DNA of 64,000 nt, taken from contig CAKRJP010000006.1 of assembly GCA_934351835.1 (NCBI GenBank), positions 1 through 64,000 on the forward strand. The letters are read 5' to 3'. Positions within the stretch are counted from its first letter, which is position 1. Every line of letters begins with the position of its first letter. The notes below the pieces were generated by a model. That model worked only from the letters and a program-made list of their open reading frames with translations, made no database searches and was not told the DNA's origin. The position numbers were made by a program, and so were the translations under genes. Below, piece after piece: positions 6,164 to 15,149 of this stretch. This stretch comes from an uncultured Lachnospiraceae bacterium. Lineage in GTDB: Bacteria; Bacillota; Clostridia; Lachnospirales; Lachnospiraceae.

Positions 6164-7306
6164 TCAATGCTCATCCAGCAATCTTCCCAGTGTCGGCGAT
6201 ACCCCTAATGCCTCCTCACAAGTTCTGATTGCCTCCGCATTCTCTCCCTTTTTACCGATCTTTACTGCGCGGAGCAAAATATTCTTCGGTGTATGCTCCA
6301 TATCGATAAATTCCAGAACCTGCGTTTCATAACCTTCCCGCTCCAGATATTCTGCACGCAGGGCATCCGTCACAAGTGCTGCCATTCTCTCTTTTATCAG
6401 TCCATATTTTAAAACCGGTGCCAGAACTTCATTCTTGATCTGACGGTTCAGTTCATGCTGACAGCAAGGCACTGATAAAATAACCTTCGCATTCCAGCCA
6501 ACTGCTTTTGCCAGTGCATAGTCTGTTGCCGTATCGCAGGCATGGAGTGTTACCACCATATCTACCCGGTCAACGCCTGTATAATCTGCGATATCACCCT
6601 CTAAAAACTTCAGCTTCTCGTAACCATATTTTTCACTCAGCTCGTTACAGTGCCGGATCACATCCTTTTTCAGATCCAGTCCTATAATACGAATGTCGTA
6701 AGATTTTAATTCATGCAAATAATAGTACATTGCAAATGTCAGATAAGATTTTCCACATCCGAAGTCCAGGATCGTCAACTCTCTTCCTTTATCTAACTGT
6801 GGAAGGATATCTTCAATAAATTCCAGAAATCGGTTGATCTGCTTAAACTTATCAAATCTTGAATGTACGATTTTTCCTTCTTCCGTCATGACTCCAAGAT
6901 CTTTTAAAAACGGAACCGGGATACCTTCTTCCAGTACATATCGTTTCTTACGATTATGACTTAAATCTGCAGCCGCCTTCTCACACTTCTGTACCTTGTG
7001 CTTAATCGTCACCTTTCCTTTCTTACTGATCAGCACGGTATACAGGTCATGTCTGGTCTCCAACTGCATCTGCTTCATATTCTCCATATGTCCCAGTATC
7101 AGCAAAACAGCCTCCCCTGCTTCTGCATTCGTGTGAAATGCCTGATTATTCTGAAACACTTCCAACTGAAACATCAGTTTCTCATCTTTCATAAGTGGAC
7201 GCACTTTTATCTTTGTTGCGCCATCCTTGTTACGCGGATTGCTTAACACCGCTGAAATAAATTCTATATTCAGATTTTCTTGTAATAATTGTCTTAATTC
7301 ATTCAT
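6164..7306 (-). CDS. METTL25-like SAM-dependent methyltransferase
   Basis: A 380-residue class I methyltransferase. The SAM-binding motif is LDFGCGKSYLTFAMYY (about residues 178-193), followed by the acidic strand IIGLDLKK. VTLHACDTATDYAL and the signature SVPCCQHELN place it with the METTL25/RRNAD-like family, whose bacterial members have no settled substrate; the cysteine pair in the VPCCQHE loop is conserved. An N-terminal 140-residue domain of unknown role precedes it. The C-terminal tail (AEAIRTCEEALGVSPTLGRLL) is helical. The start has no strong ribosome site. The gene follows the terminator at 7330-7360 and is probably first in a two-gene unit with the large membrane protein. Confidence 0.75.
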   Translation of the reverse strand: MNELRQLLQENLNIEFISAVLSNPRNKDGATKIKVRPLMKDEKLMFQLEVFQNNQAFHTNAEAGEAVLLILGHMENMKQMQLETRHDLYTVLISKKGKVTIKHKVQKCEKAAADLSHNRKKRYVLEEGIPVPFLKDLGVMTEEGKIVHSRFDKFKQINRFLEFIEDILPQLDKGRELTILDFGCGKSYLTFAMYYYLHELKSYDIRIIGLDLKKDVIRHCNELSEKYGYEKLKFLEGDIADYTGVDRVDMVVTLHACDTATDYALAKAVGWNAKVILSVPCCQHELNRQIKNEVLAPVLKYGLIKERMAALVTDALRAEYLEREGYETQVLEFIDMEHTPKNILLRAVKIGKKGENAEAIRTCEEALGVSPTLGRLLDEH

Positions 7307-7329
7307 AATACTACTATTCTAATGTTTTT

Positions 7330-7360
7330 TAGGCGGATGCGCAAGACCCGCATCCGCCTA
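7330..7360 (-). terminator. Terminator of the two-component operon
   Basis: A 12-base perfect stem, TAGGCGGATGCG (7330-7341) with CGCATCCGCCTA (7349-7360) and a 7-base loop, followed on the minus strand by AAAAAACATT. The tail is A-rich rather than T-rich in this orientation, and on the plus strand TTTT follows after two bases, so efficiency is uncertain; it separates the kinase gene from the methyltransferase gene. Confidence 0.6.
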
Positions 7361-7416
7361 ATTTTGGCATTTCTATCTTATCTTTTGTTTGAACCCAAAA
7401 CCTTCAACCCTAATAC

Positions 7417-9996
7417 CTATGATTTGTTCTGTGTTTCGCACTCTCTCAATACCAACGGAAATGAAATCGTGACTTTGAAAAGATCTCCGTCCAGATACAA
7501 CCCGAATGTTCCACCCTGCATCTTGGTCAGTGACTCCGCGATCGACAATCCCAGTCCGCTACCTTCTGTACTTCTCGAAACATCCCCCCGGATAAATCGC
7601 TCTGTCAATTCGTTTGCCGAGATATTTAACGGCTGTTCGGAAATATTCTTCAGACTGAATACCGCTGATCCACCAATCACCTGAAGATCTGCATACACTC
7701 TGGTATCCGGCATTGCATATTTCGCTGTGTTATTATAAATATTCGAAAGAACTCTCCAGAGTCTTCTCCCGTCTGCTCTGATCACCACCGGATTCTCCGG
7801 CATATTCATGACTTCCGTCAGATGTCTCGCCTCAAATTTCTCTGCAAACTCTCCGCTGGTCTGCTGGATCATTTCCACCAAATTGATGTTAGTATACTCC
7901 AGATTAATATTTCCGGAACTTACTTTGGAGGCTTCCACCACATCCTCCGTCAATGTTTTCAGACGCTGTGATTTCTCACCTAATATCTCTATATATCTCT
8001 GGATCTTCGGATCTTCAAAATTCTCCTGTTTCAAAAGTTCCACATAATTGATGATGGACGTCAACGGCGTCTTGATATCATGGGACACATTCGTGATCAG
8101 ATCCGTCTTTAACCGCTCACTTCTCATACTGTTTTCCAGAGCTACATTCATGCCTTCTCCGATGCTGTTCACCGCCTCGGCAGTCTCCCTCGCATCACCT
8201 TTCAGACCTTCAAGCGGAATTTTATAAGCCACCTCTCCTCCGGCGATCCGCCTGATCCCGGTCCGCAATTTATCCTCTGCCAGTGCTTTCCTGCACAGAC
8301 GATAACATACATAGATATCTCCTGCGATCATGAACGGTATCAATGCCCCTGTGCTTATTCCCAATACATTTAAGAAGAATAATCCCACACAGATGAGCAG
8401 CGTTCTCCATATCTGTTTTCTGCCTTTCCAGAAAATAATGATTTCTTTTCCGACCTTTTTTATTCCGATAAAAATCATCCTTAAAATACTGTTTTTCCAG
8501 AGAACCTTTCCTTTGATCCTGCGCACCAGACTTAAATATCCAAAGATAAACAGGGCCGCTGTTCCTCCTGCATACAGTACTAAAAGGAATACCTGACTGT
8601 TCTCAAAACAGGATGCATAATATACATTCCATTGGGCTGACGGCCAGAGACTCGCTATTAAAGAAGTCCACCCGATCCACAGACCGATTACAATTCCTGC
8701 AGCAAGTTCACTCTTCCACCGGTCAAATCCATTTAAGATAATGATCTCTTCTTCTGCTACTTTCTTTCCGGAGATCCATGTAAGCCACACCAGGCAAACG
8801 ATAAATCCTAAAACAGATAATATCAGACCGGTCTTGCATACGCCCACATACGGGCGATACTGCTGGTAAGATTTCATTGTCTCCCGGAATATATCCTGAA
8901 TCGGATAGGTCGTATCCAGCGCCACTAAAAAGGCATCCTCTTTTCCAAGCAACATTGCTCTTACAATACCCTGCCAGGCTTCCACATCCAGGTCTCTGTC
9001 AATATTGGTCACAAAATTCTGCCGGGTATCCCTCACAATAATATATTTTAAATTCTCCGGCTGTTTTGCATCCATATCCTCCAGATTTTCAAACAGTTTC
9101 TCAGCCTTCCCGTAATCTGACCATGCACTGTTGTTCGTATACACCAGTTTTTTCTCAGTATTCAGATACAGATACTTATAATTTGTATTTCCCTCAGACC
9201 ACTCTTCCGGTGGATTCTTATAATCTTCCCTATTGCTTGCCATCGTATAGCCCGCATTTTCCAGCCACTCATATACTTTTGACAATTGCCCGTTCAGGTC
9301 TTTATTCTGATTCACCGCATCCAACAGACTGTCATAACCTTCCGGTGCAAATTTACCCGTTTTTGATGCTGTAAACGTCCAGCAACAATCATAAACCTTG
9401 TCACCGTTTTCATCCTTGATCACCGTTTCATTTCCGGTATAACTGGAATCATAATAGCCCTGCTCCAGATCTGACAAAAATGAACTTGTCGTATCCTCAT
9501 CCAGTTCTACGCGTAATTTCTTTGACTTTAACAGTTCTTTGAACTCATTCATGTAATAATAGTAATAGGTTCCATCCGGTTTCTGGCAGACAACTAAATT
9601 CTCTTCTTCATCCTCTCCGCTTTTATTCCATTCATCGCCCCAGTCTGCAAGCTGATCCACAGTATAAACCAGACCGGAAGATTCTTTTTCATCATAGAAA
9701 GTTCCGTTATCATACAGACTCTTAATATCTATTTTCTGGTTCGGATCATATTTACCATCTTTTTCTAATTTCCTCTTCGCATCCAGATAATCAACAGTCT
9801 CTGAAGTCGCAACGCGGAGCATCGATTCAAAAGCCGCACTCTCTTCATAAGTCTTTTTACCTTTTGAAATCAGGGAACTATCCAATGCAGATGCATTGTA
9901 TAATGTCGCCAGACTCAAAACTGCGATCATCGGAAAAATGATCACCAGGAAAATCAACACTGTCTTCGCCAGATTTGTCTTATACCATTTATTCAT
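7417..9996 (-). CDS. Sensor histidine kinase with large extracytoplasmic domain
   Basis: An 859-residue kinase. The start at 9996 follows GGGGTGG; an in-frame start 16 codons earlier has no such site. Order: one N-terminal helix (about 8-30), an outside region of about 350 residues rich in Asp/Tyr, then at least four further membrane helices between about 385 and 580, then a linker, HisKA with NVSHDIKTPLTSI (phospho-acceptor His639), and HATPase_c with NIYNNTAKYA (N box) and GSGLGLSIAESL (G2 box). The multi-helix middle is unusual compared with simple two-helix kinases. It is encoded 14 bases after its response regulator. The stimulus is unknown; an envelope signal is plausible. Confidence 0.85.
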   Translation of the reverse strand: MNKWYKTNLAKTVLIFLVIIFPMIAVLSLATLYNASALDSSLISKGKKTYEESAAFESMLRVATSETVDYLDAKRKLEKDGKYDPNQKIDIKSLYDNGTFYDEKESSGLVYTVDQLADWGDEWNKSGEDEEENLVVCQKPDGTYYYYYMNEFKELLKSKKLRVELDEDTTSSFLSDLEQGYYDSSYTGNETVIKDENGDKVYDCCWTFTASKTGKFAPEGYDSLLDAVNQNKDLNGQLSKVYEWLENAGYTMASNREDYKNPPEEWSEGNTNYKYLYLNTEKKLVYTNNSAWSDYGKAEKLFENLEDMDAKQPENLKYIIVRDTRQNFVTNIDRDLDVEAWQGIVRAMLLGKEDAFLVALDTTYPIQDIFRETMKSYQQYRPYVGVCKTGLILSVLGFIVCLVWLTWISGKKVAEEEIIILNGFDRWKSELAAGIVIGLWIGWTSLIASLWPSAQWNVYYASCFENSQVFLLVLYAGGTAALFIFGYLSLVRRIKGKVLWKNSILRMIFIGIKKVGKEIIIFWKGRKQIWRTLLICVGLFFLNVLGISTGALIPFMIAGDIYVCYRLCRKALAEDKLRTGIRRIAGGEVAYKIPLEGLKGDARETAEAVNSIGEGMNVALENSMRSERLKTDLITNVSHDIKTPLTSIINYVELLKQENFEDPKIQRYIEILGEKSQRLKTLTEDVVEASKVSSGNINLEYTNINLVEMIQQTSGEFAEKFEARHLTEVMNMPENPVVIRADGRRLWRVLSNIYNNTAKYAMPDTRVYADLQVIGGSAVFSLKNISEQPLNISANELTERFIRGDVSRSTEGSGLGLSIAESLTKMQGGTFGLYLDGDLFKVTISFPLVLRECETQNKS

Positions 9997-10010
9997 GTAT
10001 CCACCCCATT

Positions 10011-10706
10011 TTAAATTTTTTCCACCTTGTATCCTACACCCCACACAACTTTCAGATATCTCGGCTCTTTCGGATTAATCTCAATCTTCTCACGGATATG
10101 ACGTATATGTACTGCCACCGTATTATCCACGCCAAAAGCATCTTCATTCCAGATGCTCTCGTAAATCTGATTGATGGAAAATACTTTCCCCTGATTCTTC
10201 ATTAACAACAACAAAATATTATATTCGATCGGTGTCAGCCGGACCGGCTCTCCATCCACAGTCACCTGTTTCAGGTCATCATTAATCACCAGGCCTCCAG
10301 TCGTATAAACATTCTGTTCGCTGTAATCTACTGTACTTCCGAGCTTCGTATATCTGCGAAGCTGCGATTTCACTCTCGCCACAAGTTCCAACGGATTGAA
10401 CGGTTTGGTCATGTAATCATCTGCCCCGATATTCAGTCCTAAAATCTTGTCAGCATCCTCTGATTTCGCTGATAAAATAATGATCGGCATATTGTTCTTC
10501 TCCCGGATCTTCAGTGTCGCACGGATTCCATCCAGTCTCGGCATCATCACATCGATCACCAGAAGATCTATCTGCTCCTTCTGTAATAACTGCAATGCCT
10601 CTTCGCCGTCATATGCCTTGCACACTTCATATCCTTCCTGTATCAGGTATATCTCAATTGCCTCTACGATTTCTTTATCATCATCACAAACTAATATTTT
10701 TGCCAT
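10011..10706 (-). CDS. OmpR/PhoB-family response regulator
   Basis: A 231-residue regulator. The start at 10706 (MAKILVCDDD) is preceded by AGGAGAGG; a GTG three codons upstream is less likely. The receiver domain has the acidic pocket DDD (8-10), phospho-acceptor Asp52 in VIDVMMPRLDG, and Lys101 in YMTKPFNP. The C-terminal winged helix (LTPIEYNILLLLMKNQGK, AVHIRHIREKIE, VVWGVGYK) binds DNA. It is first in an operon with the kinase gene. The upstream region carries four TTAAG(A/T) motifs at helical spacing (10751-10814), possible autoregulatory sites. Confidence 0.92.
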   Translation of the reverse strand: MAKILVCDDDKEIVEAIEIYLIQEGYEVCKAYDGEEALQLLQKEQIDLLVIDVMMPRLDGIRATLKIREKNNMPIIILSAKSEDADKILGLNIGADDYMTKPFNPLELVARVKSQLRRYTKLGSTVDYSEQNVYTTGGLVINDDLKQVTVDGEPVRLTPIEYNILLLLMKNQGKVFSINQIYESIWNEDAFGVDNTVAVHIRHIREKIEINPKEPRYLKVVWGVGYKVEKI

Positions 10707-10750
10707 CTTTCTCACCTCTCCTCTTACTATACAAGAATAACCGGGAAATC

Positions 10751-10814
10751 TTAAGTCCTTTTATTCCAAATTCTTAAGATATTATGAAATTGGATTGTTA
10801 AGAATTTATTAAGA
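10751..10814 (-). promoter_or_regulatory. TTAAGA repeat array upstream of the response regulator gene
   Basis: TTAAGT at 10751 and TTAAGA at 10774, 10798 and 10809. The spacings (23, 24 and 11 bases) are near whole turns of the helix. OmpR-family regulators bind direct repeats at 11-base spacing, so autoregulation is possible; this is inferred. Confidence 0.4.
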
Positions 10815-10847
10815 TATTTTCTTTTTCTTTTAGGGTTTTAACATATT

Positions 10848-11005
10848 TTGTACATATTTACATTCTATACTAATATCAAGATAGTTAATGAACTATCTCC
10901 CCCTCATAAAGTTAACACCAGTTAGCTGGTGCATACTTTACTCTCATTCCTTTAGATAACTATAAAAGCAAACAAAAAACCCTCTGGAAACAGAGGGCTT
11001 TTTGT
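10848..11005 (+). ncRNA. Candidate small RNA between the regulator and hydrolase genes
   Basis: On the plus strand -35 TTGTAC (10848-10853), 17 bases, -10 TAATAT (10871-10876). The predicted transcript from about 10883 contains a C-rich single-stranded run (CTCCCCCTC, about 10897-10905), a hairpin CACCAG/CTGGTG (10916-10931) and ends with the hairpin at 10980-10997 followed by CTTTTTG. There is no open frame with a ribosome site. C-rich loops in Firmicute small RNAs often pair with ribosome binding sites. This is a prediction only. Confidence 0.35.
10976..11004 (-). terminator. Terminator after the alpha/beta hydrolase gene
   Basis: CCCTCTG and CAGAGGG around a GAAA loop, followed on the minus strand by TTTTTTG. 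On the plus strand it is followed by CTTTTTG, so it can work both ways. Confidence 0.85.
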
Positions 11006-11014
11006 TGTCTTTAT

Positions 11015-11950
11015 TTATTTCATTTTCGATAGGATCCAGTTGCTGATATCTGCATAGACCTGCTCCCGGTCAGTCTCATTTAAGATTTCATGACGGTCCC
11101 CCGCATATAAATGAATGCTCACATCTTTCATTCCAAGGGCTTTATACTGGTTATAAACTTTTCTTACGTTCTTTCCGAAACTTCCCACCGGATCATCTTC
11201 TCCGGCAACGAAGAATATCGGAAGCTTTTTCGGCATCTGTTCCAATGCTGCTTTCTTCGTCAGAGTTTTCATACCTTCGAACATCTGGTAATATCCGCCC
11301 ACAGTGAATACAAAACTGCAAAGCGGATCTTTGATATATTCTGCCAGTTTTTCCGGATCAGAACACACCCAGTCTTTAGAAGATCCGGTCGCGCTTGGCT
11401 CAAATTTTTTATTAAATGCACCAAAACTCAATCCGTTCACAAACTCACTGCGAAACTTCCAGTTTTCGACACCAGCAATCAATTTACACACCATCTGTCC
11501 GAACATCAGCACCGGATATGGCTGATATCCGGTTCCCATGATCACAGCCCCCGCCAGGCCTTCTCCATATATCGTAAGATACTGCCGGAGAAGGAAAGAT
11601 CCCATACTGTGCCCCAGCATAAAATACGGCACATCCGGGTATTTCTTCATGGTATGCTTCCGCAATTTGTGAATATCTCCGATCACATATTTATTGCCCC
11701 TCTTCTCCGGGAAATGCCCATAATATTCTTCACTCCGCACGGATTTTCCATGACCTAAATGGTCATGCCCTATCACGCAAAAACCATGCTTCACCATATG
11801 TCTCGCAAACTCATCATAGCGGTCAATATATTCTACCATTCCGTGGCAGATCTGAAGAACGCCTTTTATCTCGCTCTCCGGGGCCCACTCGATTCCATGA
11901 ATGGTCGTCTGTCCATCTGTGGACGAATAATGAAACTCTGTCTTTCTCAT
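11015..11950 (-). CDS. Monoacylglycerol lipase/lysophospholipase-like alpha/beta hydrolase
   Basis: A 311-residue alpha/beta hydrolase of the serine aminopeptidase S33 (Hydrolase_4) group. The oxyanion motif CHGMVEYIDRYDEFA and GHDHLGHGKS precede the nucleophile elbow GHSMGS (Ser115); Asp253 (GEDDPVG) and His287 (AGDRHEI) complete the triad. No signal peptide, so it acts in the cytoplasm, cleaving a lipid ester such as a monoacylglycerol or lysophospholipid; the exact substrate is not given by sequence. It starts 2 bases after the citrate synthase stop, so the genes are coupled in one operon that ends at the terminator 10976-11004. Confidence 0.85.
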   Translation of the reverse strand: MRKTEFHYSSTDGQTTIHGIEWAPESEIKGVLQICHGMVEYIDRYDEFARHMVKHGFCVIGHDHLGHGKSVRSEEYYGHFPEKRGNKYVIGDIHKLRKHTMKKYPDVPYFMLGHSMGSFLLRQYLTIYGEGLAGAVIMGTGYQPYPVLMFGQMVCKLIAGVENWKFRSEFVNGLSFGAFNKKFEPSATGSSKDWVCSDPEKLAEYIKDPLCSFVFTVGGYYQMFEGMKTLTKKAALEQMPKKLPIFFVAGEDDPVGSFGKNVRKVYNQYKALGMKDVSIHLYAGDRHEILNETDREQVYADISNWILSKMK

Positions 11951-11952
11951 AT

Positions 11953-13326
11953 TTAATCCCTGTCTTTCATCCGTACATATTCTTTGTATGGTGCCAGCGG
12001 TTTATACGCCGGACGTATAATTTTATCCACATTTTTAAGTTCTTCCAGACGATGTGCACTCCAACCGACGATACGCGCTGTCGCAAAGATCGGCGTATAA
12101 AGGGATCCCGGCAGACCAAGCATGCTGTATACCAGACCGCTGTAGAAATCCACATTGGCATTAACACCTTTGTACATCTTTCTGCGTTCCGCAATCACTT
12201 CCGGTGCCAGATGCTCTACCATCTCATAAAGTGCATATTCTTCCTCACAGCCTTTTTCGTGTGCCAGGCGCTCCACAAACTGTTTGAAGATCTCCGCTCT
12301 TGGGTCAGATACCGAGTAGATTGCATGACCCATTCCATAGATCAGGCCTTTCTGGTCAAAGGCTTTTTTGTCCAACAGATCATACAGATACTGTCTGACC
12401 TCCGTTTCATTCGTCCAGTCTTTTACTTTAACTTTCATATCCTCAAACATCTGAGTTACTTTGATATTCGCACCGCCGTGTTTTGGACCTTTCAAGGATG
12501 CCATGGCCGCAGTGATCGTAGAATATGTATCCGTTCCCGAAGAAGTTACAACGTGAGTTGTAAATGTGGAGTTATTACCACCACCGTGATCCATATGAAG
12601 TACCAGCGCCATATCTAAAATCTTGGCTTCTAACTTGGTATACTGACGATCTTCCCTGAGCATCATCAGTATATTTTCAGCTGTTGAAAGTTTCGGTGAC
12701 GGAGCATAAATAAACATATCTTCGCCCTGCCTGTAGTTATATGCGTTATAACCATAGACCATCAGCATCGGGAACTGACTGATCAGGTTCAGGCACTGTC
12801 TCAGTACATTCGGAATTGAAGTATCATCCGCTTTATCATCGTAAGTATATAAACTTAAGATAGATCTGGACAGACTGTTCATCATATCTTTACTCGGTGC
12901 TTTCATGATCACATCACGGACAAATGTCGGCGGCAGAGTCCTTCTCTCCACCAGCGTCTCATGAAACATCGCAAGTTCTTTCTCGTTCGGCAGTTCACCG
13001 AACAAAAGTAAATATGCAATCTCTTCAAATCCAAAATGTTCATCGTTTAAAAATCCACCTACCAGATCTTTAATATTGTAACCGCGATAGTAAAGGTTGC
13101 CGGCACAAGGTACTTCCTCCCCGTTCACGATCTTCTTGGCACATACATCGGATACGTTGGTGAGCCCCGCAAGGACACCTTTTCCGTTAACATCACGAAG
13201 TCCCCTCTTTACCTCATATTTACTGTACAATTCCTTATCAATCGCATTATTCTTGTCGCATAATGCTGCAAAATGTTCAATCTCCGGGGTAATGTTAAAT
13301 AATACGTTTTCTCTTACTGCTGTCAT
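11953..13326 (-). CDS. gltA: Citrate synthase
   Basis: A 457-residue citrate synthase of the (Si) clostridial type. Visible motifs: NLYYRGYNIKDLV, the active-site His regions LHMDHGGGNNSTFTTHVV and LKGPKHGGANIKVTQMF, the catalytic Asp region GLIYGMGHAIYSVSDPRAE, and the substrate-binding R-x-x-GW (ARIVGWSAHRLEEL). It condenses oxaloacetate and acetyl-CoA; in fermentative clostridia this feeds an oxidative branch to 2-oxoglutarate for glutamate. AAGGATG precedes the start. It lies between rsmA and the lipase-like gene; 2-methylcitrate synthase is an alternative of the same family. Confidence 0.93.
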   Translation of the reverse strand: MTAVRENVLFNITPEIEHFAALCDKNNAIDKELYSKYEVKRGLRDVNGKGVLAGLTNVSDVCAKKIVNGEEVPCAGNLYYRGYNIKDLVGGFLNDEHFGFEEIAYLLLFGELPNEKELAMFHETLVERRTLPPTFVRDVIMKAPSKDMMNSLSRSILSLYTYDDKADDTSIPNVLRQCLNLISQFPMLMVYGYNAYNYRQGEDMFIYAPSPKLSTAENILMMLREDRQYTKLEAKILDMALVLHMDHGGGNNSTFTTHVVTSSGTDTYSTITAAMASLKGPKHGGANIKVTQMFEDMKVKVKDWTNETEVRQYLYDLLDKKAFDQKGLIYGMGHAIYSVSDPRAEIFKQFVERLAHEKGCEEEYALYEMVEHLAPEVIAERRKMYKGVNANVDFYSGLVYSMLGLPGSLYTPIFATARIVGWSAHRLEELKNVDKIIRPAYKPLAPYKEYVRMKDRD

Positions 13327-13340
13327 TCACATCATCCTTT

Positions 13341-14213
13341 CTACTTTTTTTCACTCAATGCGTTACTGAGAGCAGCAAATTCTTCCAATGACAATGCTTC
13401 GCCTCTGACTCCGGCTCCTTTCCCCAGACTTTCCACAGCCTGCAAGATCTCTTCCTTTGAAAAATCTAAAACAGGAGAATTATTAAGTCCATTGACTAAT
13501 GTCTTACGCCTCTGATTAAATGATGCTCTGATAATATCAAACATCAACTTCTCATCACGCACCTCCACCGGTGGTTTTTCGTGACAAGTCAGACGAATGA
13601 CCGCAGATCCGACTTTCGGTCTCGGCATAAAGCAATTTGGTGGTACATTTGCTACTATATAAGGCTCTGCGTAGTACTGAACGGCCAGTGATAAGGCTCC
13701 ATAATCTTTGTTGCCGGGACCTGTCTGCATCCGTTCTGCAACCTCTTTCTGAACCATAACGGTAATACTCTCTAACGGCACATGCTTCTCAAATAACCCC
13801 ATAATGATCGGTGTCGTTATATAATATGGGAGATTGGCCACAACTTTGATCGGGCGTCCCCCGTTTTCTCTCTCCGCCAATTCAGCGATATCCAGTTTCA
13901 TGACATCCTCGTTGATGACGGTAACATTTTCATAACTTCCAAGTGTCTCACCCAGGATCGGGATCAGATTCCGGTCAATCTCTACTGCGATCACTTTACC
14001 GGCCGCTTCCGCAAGATACTGTGTCATCGTTCCGATTCCCGGTCCGATCTCAAGCACCATATCCTCCTTTGTAATATTGGCTGCTGAAATAATCTTTTCC
14101 AACACATGAGTATCGATCAAGAAGTTCTGACCGAACTTCTTCTGAAAATTAAAATGATATTTTTGTAATACTTCTATTGTATTCTGTGGATTTCCTAATG
14201 ATGGACTGTTCAT
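13341..14213 (-). CDS. rsmA: 16S rRNA dimethyladenosine methyltransferase RsmA (KsgA)
   Basis: A 290-residue enzyme that dimethylates two adjacent adenines near the 3' end of 16S rRNA, a late step of small-subunit assembly. The RsmA signature is complete: KKFGQNFLIDTHVLEKI at residues 25-41, SAM motif EIGPGIGTMT (55-64), VEIDRNLIPIL, and the catalytic NLPYYI (127-132), with FMPRPKVGSAVIRL in the C-terminal half and FNQRRKTLVNGL. The start has a GGAAGGAAG site. It follows the tatD gene on the same strand, a pairing common in Firmicutes. Confidence 0.96.
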   Translation of the reverse strand: MNSPSLGNPQNTIEVLQKYHFNFQKKFGQNFLIDTHVLEKIISAANITKEDMVLEIGPGIGTMTQYLAEAAGKVIAVEIDRNLIPILGETLGSYENVTVINEDVMKLDIAELAERENGGRPIKVVANLPYYITTPIIMGLFEKHVPLESITVMVQKEVAERMQTGPGNKDYGALSLAVQYYAEPYIVANVPPNCFMPRPKVGSAVIRLTCHEKPPVEVRDEKLMFDIIRASFNQRRKTLVNGLNNSPVLDFSKEEILQAVESLGKGAGVRGEALSLEEFAALSNALSEKK

Positions 14214-14300
14214 AAACGCTTCCTTCCCTCTATTATACCTAAATTAAAATGCAAATTAAATTAACAAACTATGAAATACAATTAAGATTTCTTAACATCA

Positions 14301-15065
14301 CTATACCAGACCATAAACCTTTTGTGCATTTTTTTCTGTTTGTTCTATGACTTCTTCATAAGAAATCCCTTTAATATGGGCAACTGCTTCTGCCACGTAT
14401 CTGATATATGCAGAGTTGTTGCGTTTTCCACGGTTCGGTTCCGGCGCAAGGTATGGGCAATCCGTCTCAAGCACAAGCGAAGACAGCGGTACACGCTCTA
14501 CGACACGTCTCAGTTTCTTTCCGTTCTTAAATGTGACGACTCCGCCCACACCGATCAGGAATCCCATTTTTACATATTCTTCTGCAATCTCTCTGGATCC
14601 GGAAAAGCAATGGATAATCCCGTTTAATCCTTTGGCATGTTCCTTCATAATATTTAATGTATCTTCTGTGGCATCACGGCTGTGGATGTTGACAGGAAGC
14701 TCCAGTTCTCTCGCCAAATCTAATTGTTTTACAAACCACTCTTTCTGTCTTTCTTCCGACTCGATCATCCAGTGGTAATCCAGACCGATCTCGCCCACCG
14801 CCACCATCTTTGGATGTTTTAAGAGTTCCCGCATCCGCGTAAATTGTTCTGTATTCATTTTGCCCACTTCATCCGGATGTACGCCGATCATGCCATAGAC
14901 AAACGGATATTTCTCTGCAAGTTCCACAACTGTGTTCCAGCCATCCGGTGTCGCACTGGCATTTACAATCGTACCAACACCCTGAGACGCCATAGAATTT
15001 AATAATTCTTCACGGTCTGTATCAAACTGCTCATCATCGTAATGTGCATGTGTATCAAAAATCAC
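14301..15065 (-). CDS. tatD: TatD-family metal-dependent DNase/hydrolase
   Basis: A 254-residue TIM-barrel hydrolase. The true start is the GTG at 15065, placed 8 bases after GAGGAG and giving IFDTHAHYDDEQF; a longer frame upstream has no support. Metal ligands: DTHAHY (His6, His8), GEIGLDYHW, the His pair in PVNIHSRDA and GIIHCFSGS, and the final LETDCPYLAPEP Asp. Family members are 3'-5' exonucleases that act on damaged DNA or D-aminoacyl substrates. The gene lies directly upstream of rsmA on the same strand, a conserved clostridial order. Confidence 0.93.
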   Translation of the reverse strand: MIFDTHAHYDDEQFDTDREELLNSMASQGVGTIVNASATPDGWNTVVELAEKYPFVYGMIGVHPDEVGKMNTEQFTRMRELLKHPKMVAVGEIGLDYHWMIESEERQKEWFVKQLDLARELELPVNIHSRDATEDTLNIMKEHAKGLNGIIHCFSGSREIAEEYVKMGFLIGVGGVVTFKNGKKLRRVVERVPLSSLVLETDCPYLAPEPNRGKRNNSAYIRYVAEAVAHIKGISYEEVIEQTEKNAQKVYGLV

Positions 15066-15103
15066 GCTTTGTCTCCTCTCATTTCTCTGATTATAAAGAT
15101 ACC

Positions 15104-15135
15104 CACGGATCACCTGATGGACCTCCGTGGGCATT
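15104..15135 (-). terminator. Hairpin after ddh
   Basis: CCCACGGA and TCCGTGGG arms lie in the 84 bases between the ddh stop and the tatD start. The minus-strand tail is only weakly T-rich, so it may be a partial terminator or processing element. Confidence 0.5.
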
Positions 15136-15149
15136 GATCACTATTTTAA

